Shown: positions 29,344 to 37,979 of the stretch, one piece after another
Layout of the letters: the number at the start of each line of letters is the position of its first letter
How positions within the stretch are numbered: the stretch's first letter is position 1
From: Catellatospora tritici
GTDB taxonomy: Bacteria; Actinomycetota; Actinomycetes; Mycobacteriales; Micromonosporaceae
Length of the DNA: 64,000 bases
Direction: 5' to 3'
Assembly (NCBI RefSeq): GCF_019083965.1
Contig: NZ_JAHRCY010000007.1
Location: 255,180 to 319,179 of the forward strand
Position numbers and translations under genes: made by a program
Notes under the pieces: model-generated
What the model was told of the DNA's origin: nothing
Seen by the model: the letters and a program-made list of their open reading frames with translations, nothing else
Databases searched by the model: none

Positions 29344-31338
29344 ATGACCGAGTGGGAGTGGCCGCCGGACGAGATCAGCGGCCCGACGGAGGAGGCCAAC
29401 CGGCCCTCCGGCGCGCGCGCCTCGGCGCCGGTCCGTCGTCCGGGCGACCAGCCGGTCGCGGGCGTACCGATGTCGGTGCCCGCGCCGCAGGCGGGCATCC
29501 CGCTGCCGGGTCCGCAGGCGGCGCCACTGGACCAGACCGCGGCGTTTCCGCTGCCGCCGGCCCGGCAGCAGGGCCCCGCGCCGGTCCCGTTGCAGACCAA
29601 CGCGATCCCAGTGCAGCCGCACGCCGCACCGATCCCGGTCCAACCGCACCAGCCCGCCGCGCCGCCGCAGCCGCAGGCGGGCTCCGCGCCCGGATTCACC
29701 CCGCGCCTGCCACTGGCGGACGCCGCACCGCCGCAACCTGGGTCGAGTCCGCAGTTCGGCATGCCGCCGGTGCCCCCGCCGCCCGCGCAGCCTGCCCCGG
29801 CCCAACTGCCCGGCCACCGCGACGAGACCCCTGTCCCGAGCCGGCCCGAACCGGACGCGTCGCGCGCGATCAGCCCGCCGACCCCGGCTGCGGCAGGCCT
29901 GGGCTGGTCGGACCCGGTTCCCGGCGGGCCTGCCGGCCAGTCGCACCCGCCCCAGCTGCCGGTCCGGCAGCCCGGTGCCAGCCCGCTGGGCCAGGGCGGA
30001 CGACCGCAGCCGTCGGTCCAGGCGCACCCAGCCGTTCCCGCCCATCCCGCGGTCCAGGCCCAACCGCCGGTGCAGGCCCAACCGCCGGTGCAGGCCCAAC
30101 CGCCGGTGCAGGCGCAGCCCGCACTCCAGGCGCAGCCCGTGGTCCAGACACAGCCTGTGGTCCAGTCGCAGGGCACGCCGGGCCAGGGTGGGCCGGGCAC
30201 CGCCGCGTCCGGTCGGGGCCCGGTCACCCAGCCGCCAGCGCAGCGCCCGCCGGTCACGGCCGTGCCGCCGCAGCAGACCCAGCCGGGGGTATGGCCGGTG
30301 CCGCAGGCCGGCGGCCCGGTTCCCGCCCCGCCGCCGGGCCCGTCGGGTCAACCGGTGCCACCGGTGATCCCGGGCGCCCCGCCCGCATCGGGAGGCGGTG
30401 AGGTCTACCTGCCCACGGCCGAGGAGTTCGCGCGGCGGCGGGCCCAGCGCCCGGCCGACCCGGTGGCCCGGATGGGCATCCAGGCCGCGCTGCGCAGCGC
30501 GACGTTCGGGCTGGTCAACCTGAGCCCTGGGCAGCGCGAGCAGGAGGTCCGGCGCGCGACCGACCTGGTCCGGCGCAACTTCGGCGGACTGCGCCAGATC
30601 ACCGTGGTCAACCCGAAGGGCGGTGCCGGCAAGACGGTGGCGGTGCTGCTGCTGGCGATGACGTTCGGCCGCAAGCGCGGCGGGTACGTGCTGGCGTGGG
30701 ACAACAACGAGACCCAGGGCACCCTGGGCATGCGGTCCCAACAGGACTTCCACTCGCGTACGGTGCGCGACCTGATGCGCGACCTGGGCCAGTTCACCGG
30801 GGCGCAGAGCCGCGTCGGCGACCTGTCGCAGTACGTGCGCGCCCAGGGTGACGGCATGTTCGAGGTGCTGGCCAGCGACGAGTCGGCGACCGCGGGCGAG
30901 ATGCTGACCGCGCACGCCTTCTCGGAGATCCGCGAAGTGGTCAGCCGCTTCTACAAACTGATCATGGTGGACACCGGCAACAACGTACGCGCGGAGAACT
31001 GGCAGGCCGCGATCGACGCGACCGACCAGCTCGTGGTCACCATGTCGGCCCGTAACGACTCCGCCGAGACCGCCGCCCGGATGCTCGACCACCTGGAGCA
31101 GACCGGCCGCAGCCGACTGGTCCGCCAGGCGGTCACCATCGTGTCGCTGCCGCCCAGCCGCAAGGAGCTGGACATCCCCGCGATCGAGCGCCACTTTGCC
31201 GCCCGCACCCGGGCCGTCCTGATCGCCCCGTACGAGCGGATGCTCGACTCGGGCGAGCCCATCGACTACGGCCGCCTGTCCGAGGAGTCCCAGGACGCCT
31301 GGCTCCGGATCGCCGCCGCCGTCGCCGAGGGCCTGTAA
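29344..31338 (+). CDS. Proline-rich ParA/MinD-like ATPase
   Basis: This 664-residue protein has a disordered N-terminal region of about 350 residues, rich in Pro, Gln, Ala and Gly. It includes QAQPPV repeats near 238-280. The C-terminal P-loop ATPase has a deviant Walker A NPKGGAGKT (423-431), DNNE for Walker A', and a DTGNN switch (about 550). ParA/MinD-type ATPases position DNA or proteins; proline-rich versions occur with type VII secretion or polarity in actinomycetes, but no ESX genes are present here. The ATG is preceded by GGGGAGACTGAC. It follows the DGK-like gene by 123 bases. Its 3' end touches a palindromic repeat. Confidence 0.85.
   Translation: MTEWEWPPDEISGPTEEANRPSGARASAPVRRPGDQPVAGVPMSVPAPQAGIPLPGPQAAPLDQTAAFPLPPARQQGPAPVPLQTNAIPVQPHAAPIPVQPHQPAAPPQPQAGSAPGFTPRLPLADAAPPQPGSSPQFGMPPVPPPPAQPAPAQLPGHRDETPVPSRPEPDASRAISPPTPAAAGLGWSDPVPGGPAGQSHPPQLPVRQPGASPLGQGGRPQPSVQAHPAVPAHPAVQAQPPVQAQPPVQAQPPVQAQPALQAQPVVQTQPVVQSQGTPGQGGPGTAASGRGPVTQPPAQRPPVTAVPPQQTQPGVWPVPQAGGPVPAPPPGPSGQPVPPVIPGAPPASGGGEVYLPTAEEFARRRAQRPADPVARMGIQAALRSATFGLVNLSPGQREQEVRRATDLVRRNFGGLRQITVVNPKGGAGKTVAVLLLAMTFGRKRGGYVLAWDNNETQGTLGMRSQQDFHSRTVRDLMRDLGQFTGAQSRVGDLSQYVRAQGDGMFEVLASDESATAGEMLTAHAFSEIREVVSRFYKLIMVDTGNNVRAENWQAAIDATDQLVVTMSARNDSAETAARMLDHLEQTGRSRLVRQAVTIVSLPPSRKELDIPAIERHFAARTRAVLIAPYERMLDSGEPIDYGRLSEESQDAWLRIAAAVAEGL
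30055..30108 (+). repeat. Three exact 18-bp tandem repeats in the ParA-like gene
   Basis: CAGGCCCAACCGCCGGTG is repeated three times in frame and encodes QAQPPV in the disordered N-terminal region. Copy number may vary by slippage. Confidence 0.85.
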
Positions 31339-31339
31339 A

Positions 31340-31409
31340 GATCGTCCAAGTTGCCGGGCAATCGGGGGTATCGAGGCACCTGATACGCCCGATTGCCCGG
31401 CAACTTGAG
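31340..31409. terminator. Palindromic repeat, family CAAGTTGCCGGGCAA (copy 2)
   Basis: GATCGTCCAAGTTGCCGGGCAA and TTGCCCGGCAACTTG flank inner GGTATCG/TGATACGCCC sequence that can also pair. It fills the whole gap between two convergent genes, starting one base after the ParA-like stop and ending at the DUF3151 stop, so it is likely a bidirectional terminator. Confidence 0.75.
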
Positions 31410-31817
31410 TTAGCTGTTGAGGGCGTCGAAGGCGGCGGGGTCGCAGTCGCGCAGGAACTGGGCGCAGCGGGCGGCCTCGTCGGCCTCGCCGATCTCGGCG
31501 GCGGCCTGCGACAGCGCGTGGAGGCAGCGCAGGAACCCCTGGTTGGGCTCGTGCGACCACGGCACCGGCCCGGCGCCCTTCCAGCCGCTGCGGCGCAGCT
31601 GGTCCAGACCCCGGTGGTAGCCGGTGCGGGCGTAGGCGTACGCGGCGACGGGCTGGCCGTCGGCGAGCGCGCGCTGGGCCAGCGCGGCCCACGCGCCGCT
31701 GAACGTCGGGTGCGCGGCCGCCACGGGCGTGGGGTCGGCGGTGGCGGCCAGCGCCGCGGCGGCCGCCTCGTCGGCGGGCAGCAGCGTGGCGGGCGGCTCG
31801 GGCATCAGGTTGCGCAT
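31410..31817 (-). CDS. DUF3151 family protein
   Basis: This 135-residue protein matches the actinobacterial DUF3151 family: N-terminal NLMPEPPATLLP, a helical repeat-like middle (AAYAYARTGYHRGLDQLRRSGWKG) and the end CAQFLRDCDP. Function is unknown. In many actinomycetes this gene lies near fbaA and a LOG-family gene, as here. The start at 31817 is preferred because the upstream frame is not conserved-looking. It faces the ParA-like gene. Confidence 0.85.
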   Translation of the reverse strand: MRNLMPEPPATLLPADEAAAAALAATADPTPVAAAHPTFSGAWAALAQRALADGQPVAAYAYARTGYHRGLDQLRRSGWKGAGPVPWSHEPNQGFLRCLHALSQAAAEIGEADEAARCAQFLRDCDPAAFDALNS

Positions 31818-31880
31818 ACGGTCATTCAACCGAAAACCCGGCGGGATGTCCCTCGGCGCGGTTGAGCGATTCGTCACGGG

Positions 31881-31886
31881 CATACT
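31881..31886 (+). promoter_or_regulatory. -10 element of a probable leaderless promoter
   Basis: CATACT ends six bases before the ATG at 31893. No Shine-Dalgarno sequence is present. Confidence 0.5.
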
Positions 31887-31892
31887 CGGCTG

Positions 31893-32996
31893 ATGCCGTC
31901 CACCACCCCGCTCGAGATCGAATCCCAGGAGGAGCTCGCCGAGCACCTGGCCAGCCACAGTCTGGCCGGGTTGACCGTGCAGGGCCTGACGATCACCGCC
32001 GACCTGTCGCACGTGAAGGTCAAGGACGCCGTCTTCATCGGCTGCGCCTTTCCCACCCTGGCCGCCGAGGCGGCGCTGGTGCGCCGGGGCGCGCACGTGG
32101 TGCCGGTCGCCGACTGGGCGCCGTACCCGACGCACCCGGCCCGGCTGTACACCTCTGCCGACCTCGTCGCCGGGTTCGCCGACGGCGGCTTCGAGAACAT
32201 GTACGACACCCGCGTCTACCGCCACTTCGTGGCCGAGGGCGGACCCAACGCCGGGGTACGCGAAGCGCTGGCGCAGCGGCTGCACGACCACGGCATCGAC
32301 AACGCGCTGTCGGACGCGCTGGCCGACGTGCCGAGCTCGCACCGGATCGGGGTGATGGGCGGGCACGCCGAGCCGCGCGGCTCCGCGGCGTACCGGATGG
32401 CGGCGGCGCTCGGGCACGGGCTGGCCCGCGCCGGACGGCTGATCGTCACCGGTGGCGGGCCGGGCGTGATGGAGGCCGCGAATCTGGGCTCCTACCTGGC
32501 CGGATACGACGCGGCGGTGGTCGCCGAGGCGATCGGGGAGTTGGCGAAGGCCCCGGACTTCCGCCAGCACGACACGTACACCCGCGCCGCGCTGCGGTTG
32601 CAGGCCGCGCACCCCGCCGACGACCCGTGGGCGGGTGGCCTGTCGGTGCCGACCTGGCTGTACGGCCACGAGCCTGCCAACATCTTCGCGGGCCAGATCG
32701 CCAAGTACTTCTCCAACGCGATCCGGGAGGACGTGATCCTGCGCGTGTCCCGGGGCGGCATCGTGTTCGCGCCCGGCCGGGCGGGCACCGTGCAGGAGGT
32801 GTTCCAGGCCGCCACGAAGACCTACTACGCCAGCGACGGCGACAGCGGCCCGTACGTCTTCCTGGGCCGCCGCTTCTGGACCGACGACATCCCCGCCCCG
32901 GACCTGCTGCGCACGCTGCTGGGTGGGGCCGGCGCGGCCGCCCTGGTCCACCTGACCGACGACATCGACGAGGCCATCTCCATCCTGACCACCTGA
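31893..32996 (+). CDS. LOG-family Rossmann-fold nucleotide-binding protein
   Basis: This 367-residue protein contains the LOG motifs GGGPGVMEA (187-195) and PGRAGTVQE (294-302), which bind and hydrolyse nucleotide 5'-monophosphates in cytokinin-type phosphoribohydrolases. It is longer than classical LOG proteins and has an extra N-terminal domain of about 130 residues. It was once annotated as lysine decarboxylase, which is wrong. Actual substrate is unknown. It is divergent from DUF3151 and convergent with the following hypothetical gene. Confidence 0.88.
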   Translation: MPSTTPLEIESQEELAEHLASHSLAGLTVQGLTITADLSHVKVKDAVFIGCAFPTLAAEAALVRRGAHVVPVADWAPYPTHPARLYTSADLVAGFADGGFENMYDTRVYRHFVAEGGPNAGVREALAQRLHDHGIDNALSDALADVPSSHRIGVMGGHAEPRGSAAYRMAAALGHGLARAGRLIVTGGGPGVMEAANLGSYLAGYDAAVVAEAIGELAKAPDFRQHDTYTRAALRLQAAHPADDPWAGGLSVPTWLYGHEPANIFAGQIAKYFSNAIREDVILRVSRGGIVFAPGRAGTVQEVFQAATKTYYASDGDSGPYVFLGRRFWTDDIPAPDLLRTLLGGAGAAALVHLTDDIDEAISILTT

Positions 32997-33043
32997 TTTA
33001 CGACCGCCACCACTGCCCCGCCCGCGGAGGTGGGCGCCAGCAG

Positions 33044-33562
33044 CTATGCGATCGGGATGCGGCGCCAGAAGCCGACGGGGAGGCTGACCTCGGGTTCGCC
33101 GCTGAGGCCGTTCTCGTCCATGGCGTTGAAGAGGGCCAGGCGCTGGTCGCCGAAGAAGAACTCGATCGCGTGCAGGACCTGCGGCCGCCAGGAGTTGGGG
33201 CTGATCCGCTCGATGATGTTGACGCGGGTCAGCGGCCGACCTCGGGCGGAGAGGATGGCCGGGTGGGTGTCGGACCACCAGTCCAGCCGCAGGCCGGGCC
33301 AGTCCAGCGAGGCCTGCATGTCGATGGTGTCCCAGCTGATCGCGCACTCGTCGAACTTGCGATGCGTGATCTCGATGTTGGCGTCGGGGAAGCCGAGCAC
33401 GACGGGGCCGCCGGTGAACCAGCACTCGGAGTCGAGGTCCCACATCAGCCAGGAGCCGACCAGCGGCTGGCCGATGATGCGGGCGAACCGGGCCCGGTGC
33501 GCCCCGGCCAGCGCGTTCGCGTCGTGGTGCCACACCGGCTCGTACCCTTCGATGCCCAGCAC
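33044..33562 (-). CDS. Conserved hypothetical protein, Trp-rich
   Basis: I do not recognise this 172-residue protein. It has no signal peptide or membrane helix, is unusually rich in Trp (about eight), Phe and Asp, and looks like a compact beta-rich domain: repeated strands around WLMWDLDSECWFTGG and LDWPGLRLDWWSD. The start at 33562 has a GAGAGCC-like purine stretch upstream. It is between a LOG-family gene and fbaA, with no sign of an operon (176 bases to the aldolase stop). Confidence 0.65.
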   Translation of the reverse strand: MLGIEGYEPVWHHDANALAGAHRARFARIIGQPLVGSWLMWDLDSECWFTGGPVVLGFPDANIEITHRKFDECAISWDTIDMQASLDWPGLRLDWWSDTHPAILSARGRPLTRVNIIERISPNSWRPQVLHAIEFFFGDQRLALFNAMDENGLSGEPEVSLPVGFWRRIPIA

Positions 33563-33738
33563 GGCGGCTCTCCTTGTCTAGACGCGGATTCGGACGATCG
33601 TACCGATTCCCGTCAGCCCATGGGTGCAGCGCGGCGCGTGCGGCGCCGGTGTTGTCGGACTCACGTCTCCCGGAAACGCGGACGGCGGCCCCGGCCTGCG
33701 TGAACGCGGGCCGGGGCCGCCGGGGCGATCCGGGTGGA

Positions 33739-34761
33739 TTACTTGAGCTTGGTGCCGGTCGAGCGCAGGTCGTTGCAGGCCTCCAGCACGCGCTTGGCCA
33801 TACCGGCCTCGGCGGCCTTGCCCCAGGCGCGCGGGTCGTACGCCTTCTTGTTGCCGACCTCACCGTCGATCTTCAGCACGCCGTCGTAGTTGCGCAGCAT
33901 GTGGTCGACCACCGGACGGGTGAACGCGTACTGGGTGTCGGTGTCGACGTTCATCTTGACCACGCCGAAGTCGAGCGAGTCGCGGATCTCCGACAGCAGC
34001 GAGCCCGAGCCGCCGTGGAACACCAGGTCGAACGGCTTGTCCTTGCCGTACTTGGCGCCGACCGCCTCCTGGATCTCCTTGAGGATCTCCGGGCGGAGCT
34101 TGACGTTGCCCGGCTTGTACACGCCGTGCACGTTGCCGAAGGTGAGGGCGGTCATGTACCGGCCCTTCTCGCCCAGGCCCAGCGCGGCGGCGGTGGCCAG
34201 CGCGTCCTCGACCGTCGAGTACAGCTTCTCGTCGATGGCGCCGACGACGCCGTCCTCTTCGCCGCCGACGACACCGACCTCGATCTCGAGGATGATCTTC
34301 GCGGCCGAGGTCAGCGCGAGCAGCTCCTCGGCGATGCGCAGGTTCTCGTCCAGCGGCACCGCGGAACCGTCCCACATGTGCGACTGGAACAGCGGGTTCT
34401 CGCCCTTGGCCACGCGCTCGGCCGAGATGGCCAGCAGCGGGCGGACGAACTTGTCCAGCTTGTCCTTGGGGCAGTGGTCGGTGTGCAGCGCCACGTTGAC
34501 CGGGTAGTTCTTGGCGACCTCGTGCGCGAAGGCGGCGAAGGCGACCGAACCGGTGACCATGTTCTTGATGGTCGGGCCGGAGGCGTACTCGGCACCACCG
34601 GTGGAGATCTGGATGATCCCGTCGCTCTCGGCCTCCGCGAAGCCCTGCAGGGCGGCGTGCAGCGTCTGCGAGGAGGAGACGTTGATCGCGGGGTAGGCGA
34701 ACGCGCCGGCCTTGGCGCGGTCGAGCATCTCGGCGTAGACCTCAGGGGATGCGATAGGCAT
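33739..34761 (-). CDS. fbaA: Class II fructose-bisphosphate aldolase
   Basis: This 340-residue zinc aldolase cleaves fructose 1,6-bisphosphate to dihydroxyacetone phosphate and glyceraldehyde 3-phosphate in glycolysis. Visible motifs are LHTDHCPKDK with zinc and catalytic Asp/His, EIEVGVVGGEEDGV, FGNVHGVYKPG and VFHGGSGS, all in the class II-A order. The ATG has AGGAG nine bases upstream. It is a single gene with about 150 bases of leader before the next gene on the same strand. Confidence 0.98.
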   Translation of the reverse strand: MPIASPEVYAEMLDRAKAGAFAYPAINVSSSQTLHAALQGFAEAESDGIIQISTGGAEYASGPTIKNMVTGSVAFAAFAHEVAKNYPVNVALHTDHCPKDKLDKFVRPLLAISAERVAKGENPLFQSHMWDGSAVPLDENLRIAEELLALTSAAKIILEIEVGVVGGEEDGVVGAIDEKLYSTVEDALATAAALGLGEKGRYMTALTFGNVHGVYKPGNVKLRPEILKEIQEAVGAKYGKDKPFDLVFHGGSGSLLSEIRDSLDFGVVKMNVDTDTQYAFTRPVVDHMLRNYDGVLKIDGEVGNKKAYDPRAWGKAAEAGMAKRVLEACNDLRSTGTKLK

Positions 34762-34912
34762 CTGTGAACGCTCCTAGCGTGTTCGCGGATGACCGCGGCG
34801 GTGGTGTCGCCTGCCATGGCGGCTGCGGGAAGACCGCGCTGTCCTCGTTACAGGAGTATTGCCTACGTCACTTGACCTGGCGAATTCACCCCTGCTCCGC
34901 GCCGCGATCCGG

Positions 34913-35299
34913 TCAGGCGGGCTGCTCGGCACTGTCCGGGACCAGCAGGCTGAGCGCCCAGCTGACCACGGCCATCACGATCGCGCCCCAGAACGCGGGC
35001 CAGAAGCCGTCGACGTGGAACGGCAGCTTGAGCAGGTTCGACAGCCAACCCACCAGCAGGAACAGCAGCGCGTTGACCAGCAGCGCGAACAGGCCGAGGG
35101 TGAGCACGTAGAAGACGCAGCCGAGCACGTGGATGACCGGTTTGAGCACCGCGTTCACCAGCCCGAAGATCAGCGCCACGATGATCAGCGTGAGGGCGTT
35201 GCGTACAGCCGTCGAGCCGTACACGTCGATGCCCTTCACCACCAACGTGGTGATCCACAATGCCACGGCATTGATCACCCAACGGATCAGAAACCCCAT
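34913..35299 (-). CDS. Phage-holin-4-like small membrane protein
   Basis: This 128-residue protein consists almost wholly of four hydrophobic helices and resembles the YvlD/Phage_holin_4_2 family (FLIRWVINAVALW, VLGCVFYVLTLGLFALLVNALLF, WGAIVMAVVSW). Despite the family name these are chromosomal proteins linked in some species to antimicrobial or envelope stress. The ATG at 35299 gives the family's normal N-terminus; the frame is open further upstream. Divergent from the small acidic protein gene. Confidence 0.8.
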   Translation of the reverse strand: MGFLIRWVINAVALWITTLVVKGIDVYGSTAVRNALTLIIVALIFGLVNAVLKPVIHVLGCVFYVLTLGLFALLVNALLFLLVGWLSNLLKLPFHVDGFWPAFWGAIVMAVVSWALSLLVPDSAEQPA

Positions 35300-35355
35300 A
35301 TGGTCATCTTGTACGCCGATAGCAACATCTGCTGGCGAACCGTCAAGTGCGGTCG

Positions 35356-35361
35356 TACCGT
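35356..35361 (+). promoter_or_regulatory. -10 element of a probable leaderless promoter
   Basis: TACCGT ends six bases before the ATG at 35368. Confidence 0.45.
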
Positions 35362-35367
35362 GAAGAA

Positions 35368-35571
35368 ATGACCGAGAACGCGGCAGGCGTGCCCGAGGCC
35401 GACGCGCTCGAGCAGGCAACCCTGGCCGATCCTCTCGCCGACGAGGACCTCCTTAACGCGCTGCCCGACCAGCCGATCGGAGAGCCGGAGGCGGCGCTGC
35501 CCCCGGGCTCGGAGTGGGATCAGGTCGAGCAGCGGGTGGTGGTCGTGCCCGCCGAGGACGACTACGTGTGA
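35368..35571 (+). CDS. Small acidic protein of unknown function
   Basis: This 67-residue protein is rich in Glu, Asp, Ala and Pro and has no membrane segment. It ends EQRVVVVPAEDDYV. I do not recognise its family. Its codon choice matches real genes in the window, and it has a TANNNT element at leaderless spacing. It is convergent with the LCP gene and overlaps its 3' end by ten bases. It could be a small regulator, but nothing shows this. Confidence 0.6.
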   Translation: MTENAAGVPEADALEQATLADPLADEDLLNALPDQPIGEPEAALPPGSEWDQVEQRVVVVPAEDDYV

Positions 35572-36599
35572 AGCAGCCAGTCCGGATGGCCCGCGGCGAA
35601 GGCCGCCATGCCGTCCTGCCTCAGCGCCGCCAGCAGCTGGGGCCCGACCTGCTCGTCGAGCAGTTCCCGGCCGTGGCCGTCGGCGCGGAAGCCGGGCTGG
35701 GTGATGCCCACGATCTCGGTACGGTCCACCCGCTCCAGCCGCATCGCCAGCCCGAGCAGACTCATCCCGCCGGTGTCCAGACCCACCCCGGGGGTGCCGA
35801 GCAGCCCGCGCAGCTTCCCCGCGTCCAGTAGCAGGTTGAGTTCGGCGGCCCGCTGGGCCAGGCCGAGCAGCACCCGCTGACCGTTGCGGTCGCGCCCGTA
35901 CGCGCCGTCGGGCACCCCGTTGCCTCGCTGCCGGAGCAGGTCGGCGGCCTCGCCCCCGGACAGGTCGCGGCAGCCCGCCGGGTAGACGTGCCCGGTGTGG
36001 CGCGACTTCACGCTCGTCGGCAGACACACCGGCACCCCGCCGAGGTCGTCGACGATGCTGCGCACCGAGCTGAGCTTGACCGTCGCCACGGCGTCCACTC
36101 GCACGCCGGTGGCCTGCTCGACGGTCCGCCGGGCCAGTTCCGTCCCCCCGTACGTGTACGCGGCGTTGAGCCGGTGCCGCCCGTGCCCGGGAATGTCCAC
36201 GGCCAGGTCGCGCGGCAGCGCCACCAGGTACGCGCCGTGGCCGTCGGCGGGCAGGTGGAGCAGTGCCACCGTGTCGGCGCGGGCGTCGGGCATGACACCG
36301 ATCTGGTCCAGCCCGAGCAGCAGCAGGTTGAGCGCGCCGGACGGCACCGGCTCGGCCGACGGCTCGGCGAACCCGGTCAACCCGGTGACCGGGCCGGGCA
36401 GCACGTCCGCCCCGCGCCACAGCGTGACCGGCACCGCGATCACGAGCGCGGCCAACGCCCCGGCCAGGCTGGTCCGGACCGCGGTACGGCGCCTGCGGCG
36501 CCGCCCGGTCTCGGTGTCGATGGCCTTCCGCAGCGGCTCCAGTTCGGGCGTCTGCTCCTCGTGGGCCCGGAACACCGCGCGCAGCTCTTCTTCGATCAT
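35562..36599 (-). CDS. LCP-family membrane protein paired with a sigma factor
   Basis: This 345-residue protein has a cytoplasmic N-terminal segment of about 40 residues with a basic patch (RRRRRR), a membrane helix (about 45-62) and an extracytoplasmic LytR-CpsA-Psr domain (about 90-270). Recognisable LCP elements are LLLGLDQIG, RADTVALLHLPA, LVALPRDLAVDIPG, RLNAAYTYGG and VDDLGGVPVCL. LCP enzymes attach glycopolymers to peptidoglycan. The ATG at 36599 overlaps the sigma-factor stop (ATGA), the position an anti-sigma gene usually occupies; the cytoplasmic N-terminus might serve that role. Confidence 0.82.
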   Translation of the reverse strand: MIEEELRAVFRAHEEQTPELEPLRKAIDTETGRRRRRRTAVRTSLAGALAALVIAVPVTLWRGADVLPGPVTGLTGFAEPSAEPVPSGALNLLLLGLDQIGVMPDARADTVALLHLPADGHGAYLVALPRDLAVDIPGHGRHRLNAAYTYGGTELARRTVEQATGVRVDAVATVKLSSVRSIVDDLGGVPVCLPTSVKSRHTGHVYPAGCRDLSGGEAADLLRQRGNGVPDGAYGRDRNGQRVLLGLAQRAAELNLLLDAGKLRGLLGTPGVGLDTGGMSLLGLAMRLERVDRTEIVGITQPGFRADGHGRELLDEQVGPQLLAALRQDGMAAFAAGHPDWLLHT

Positions 36600-37102
36600 C
36601 GAACGACTCCCATGCTGAGCTGCGCACCGGCCGACTCGCGCAGCCGGGTGAGCGCCTTGGAGATGTAACCGCGGGCGGTGCCGACGGTGCAGCCGAGCAT
36701 GTCGGCGATCTCCGCATCGGCGAGGTCTTCGTAGTAGCGCAGCACCAGGGCGGCGCGCTGCTGACGGGGCAGCGTCGCCAGCACCGACCAGATCACGTCG
36801 CGCTGGGCGCTGCGCTCGGCCAGGTCGTGCGGCACGGCGACCGTTTCGTCGGGATCGGCGCGTAGGAACACCCGGCGGAACCAGGAACCGCGGCGCCAGT
36901 CGAGGTACTGGTTGATCATCATGCGCTTCACGTAGCGCTCGGGGGACTCGGCCCGCGACACCTTGCGCCAGTGCAGCTGCGCTCGCACCATGGTCTCCTG
37001 TACCAGGTCCTGCGCGAGATGCTGATCACCCGTGAGCATGACCGCGTATCGCGACAGCGCGGCCAGCCGGGTGGTGGCGAACTCCTCGTAGGTCACAGTC
37101 AC
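36596..37102 (-). CDS. ECF RNA polymerase sigma factor, SigE-like family
   Basis: This protein of about 168 residues has sigma region 2 (LTGDQHLAQDLVQETMVRA) and region 4 (LPRQQRAALVLRYYEDLADAEIADMLGCTVGTARGYISKALTRL), the form of the actinobacterial SigE-type group. The GTG at 37102 gives a normal N-terminus; ATG at 37141 would add 13 residues. It overlaps the LCP gene downstream and is divergent from the DedA gene across about 60 bp. It probably activates a small envelope-related regulon; the trigger is unknown. Confidence 0.92.
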   Translation of the reverse strand: MTVTYEEFATTRLAALSRYAVMLTGDQHLAQDLVQETMVRAQLHWRKVSRAESPERYVKRMMINQYLDWRRGSWFRRVFLRADPDETVAVPHDLAERSAQRDVIWSVLATLPRQQRAALVLRYYEDLADAEIADMLGCTVGTARGYISKALTRLRESAGAQLSMGVVR

Positions 37103-37148
37103 CCCCTCGACTCCAAGGACGTATCCGGGCGGCGAGAACATTGCCCGG

Positions 37149-37154
37149 TAGTCT
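37149..37154 (+). promoter_or_regulatory. -10 element of the DedA gene
   Basis: TAGTCT ends eight bases before the GTG at 37163, consistent with a leaderless or near-leaderless transcript. Confidence 0.45.
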
Positions 37155-37162
37155 TTAGCGGC

Positions 37163-37912
37163 GTGACCGTAGTCGACACTCTGCAGACCCTGGCCGGGGA
37201 CCCCCTCGCGTCCGCCACCTTCGACGTGCTCAACCCGACCGACTGGCTGCGCTTGTTCGGCCCGGCCGCGCTGTTCGGGGTGTGCTTCATCCTTTTCGCC
37301 GAAACCGGCCTGATGGTCGGATTCTTCCTCCCGGGCGACTCGCTCCTGTTCATCGCCGGCATGATCGCCGCCGGCGTGATGACCGAGTACGACCTATCCC
37401 TGCCGATCGGGTGGCTGCTGGTGCTCGGCCCGCTGTGCGCGGTCCTCGGCGCCCAGCTCGGCCACTGGCTCGGCGCCCGCTACGGCCGCCGGATGTTCAA
37501 CAAGCCCGACTCCCGCCTGTTCAAGCAGGAGTACGTGGCAAAGGCCGAGCACTACTTCGAGAAGTTCGGCCCGCGCCGCGCCATCGTGCTGGCCCGGTTC
37601 ATGCCGATCGTGCGCACCTTCATGAACCCGGTCGCGGGCGTGCTCGGCATGCCCGCGCGCCAGTTCCTGGTGTGGAACATCGTCGGCGCGATCCTGTGGG
37701 TCGACGGCATCCTGCTGCTGGGCTACCTGCTGGCCAACCAGATCATCGACCTCATCGGCGGCGCCGACAAGATCGACCGGTACATCATCCCGCTGGTGCT
37801 GCTGATCGTCGCGATCTCGCTGATCCCGATCGCCATCGAGGTCATCCGCGAGCGCCGCGCCAAGCGCCGCGGCGAGTCCCCGAACCACGTCGAGAAGGTC
37901 ACGGTCCGCTAG
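37163..37912 (+). CDS. DedA-family membrane protein
   Basis: This 249-residue protein has the DedA/SNARE-associated domain: hydrophobic helices, ETGLMVGFFLPGDSLLF near the N-terminus, the amphipathic FEKFGPRRAIVLARFMPIVRTFMNPVAGV with its conserved Arg and Pro, and a C-terminal basic tail. DedA proteins are thought to flip undecaprenyl phosphate or other lipids, which fits the nearby LCP gene. The frame is open upstream to 36971, but the GTG at 37163 is preferred because the extension overlaps the sigma gene. Confidence 0.9.
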   Translation: MTVVDTLQTLAGDPLASATFDVLNPTDWLRLFGPAALFGVCFILFAETGLMVGFFLPGDSLLFIAGMIAAGVMTEYDLSLPIGWLLVLGPLCAVLGAQLGHWLGARYGRRMFNKPDSRLFKQEYVAKAEHYFEKFGPRRAIVLARFMPIVRTFMNPVAGVLGMPARQFLVWNIVGAILWVDGILLLGYLLANQIIDLIGGADKIDRYIIPLVLLIVAISLIPIAIEVIRERRAKRRGESPNHVEKVTVR

Positions 37913-37920
37913 TCAGCGGC

Positions 37921-37966
37921 AAAAAGATCGCCGTCTCAGGGCTTGCCCCGAGACGGCGATCTTTTT
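37921..37966. terminator. Bidirectional intrinsic terminator
   Basis: AAAAAGATCGCCGTCTC and GAGACGGCGATCTTTTT make a perfect 17-bp stem with an inner GGGC-TT-GCCC hairpin. The flanking A- and T-runs provide the U-tract in either direction. It separates the convergent DedA and VWA genes. Confidence 0.9.
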
Positions 37967-37979
37967 GCGTGGGTACGGA

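Noticed and set aside
30055..30108. Tandem 18-bp repeats considered as a CRISPR or VNTR locus
   Set aside because: They are in frame, lack spacers and encode QAQPPV in a coding region.
34913..35299. Holin-like protein as evidence of a prophage
   Set aside because: The family is widespread on chromosomes, and no phage genes, integrase or att-like repeats are nearby.
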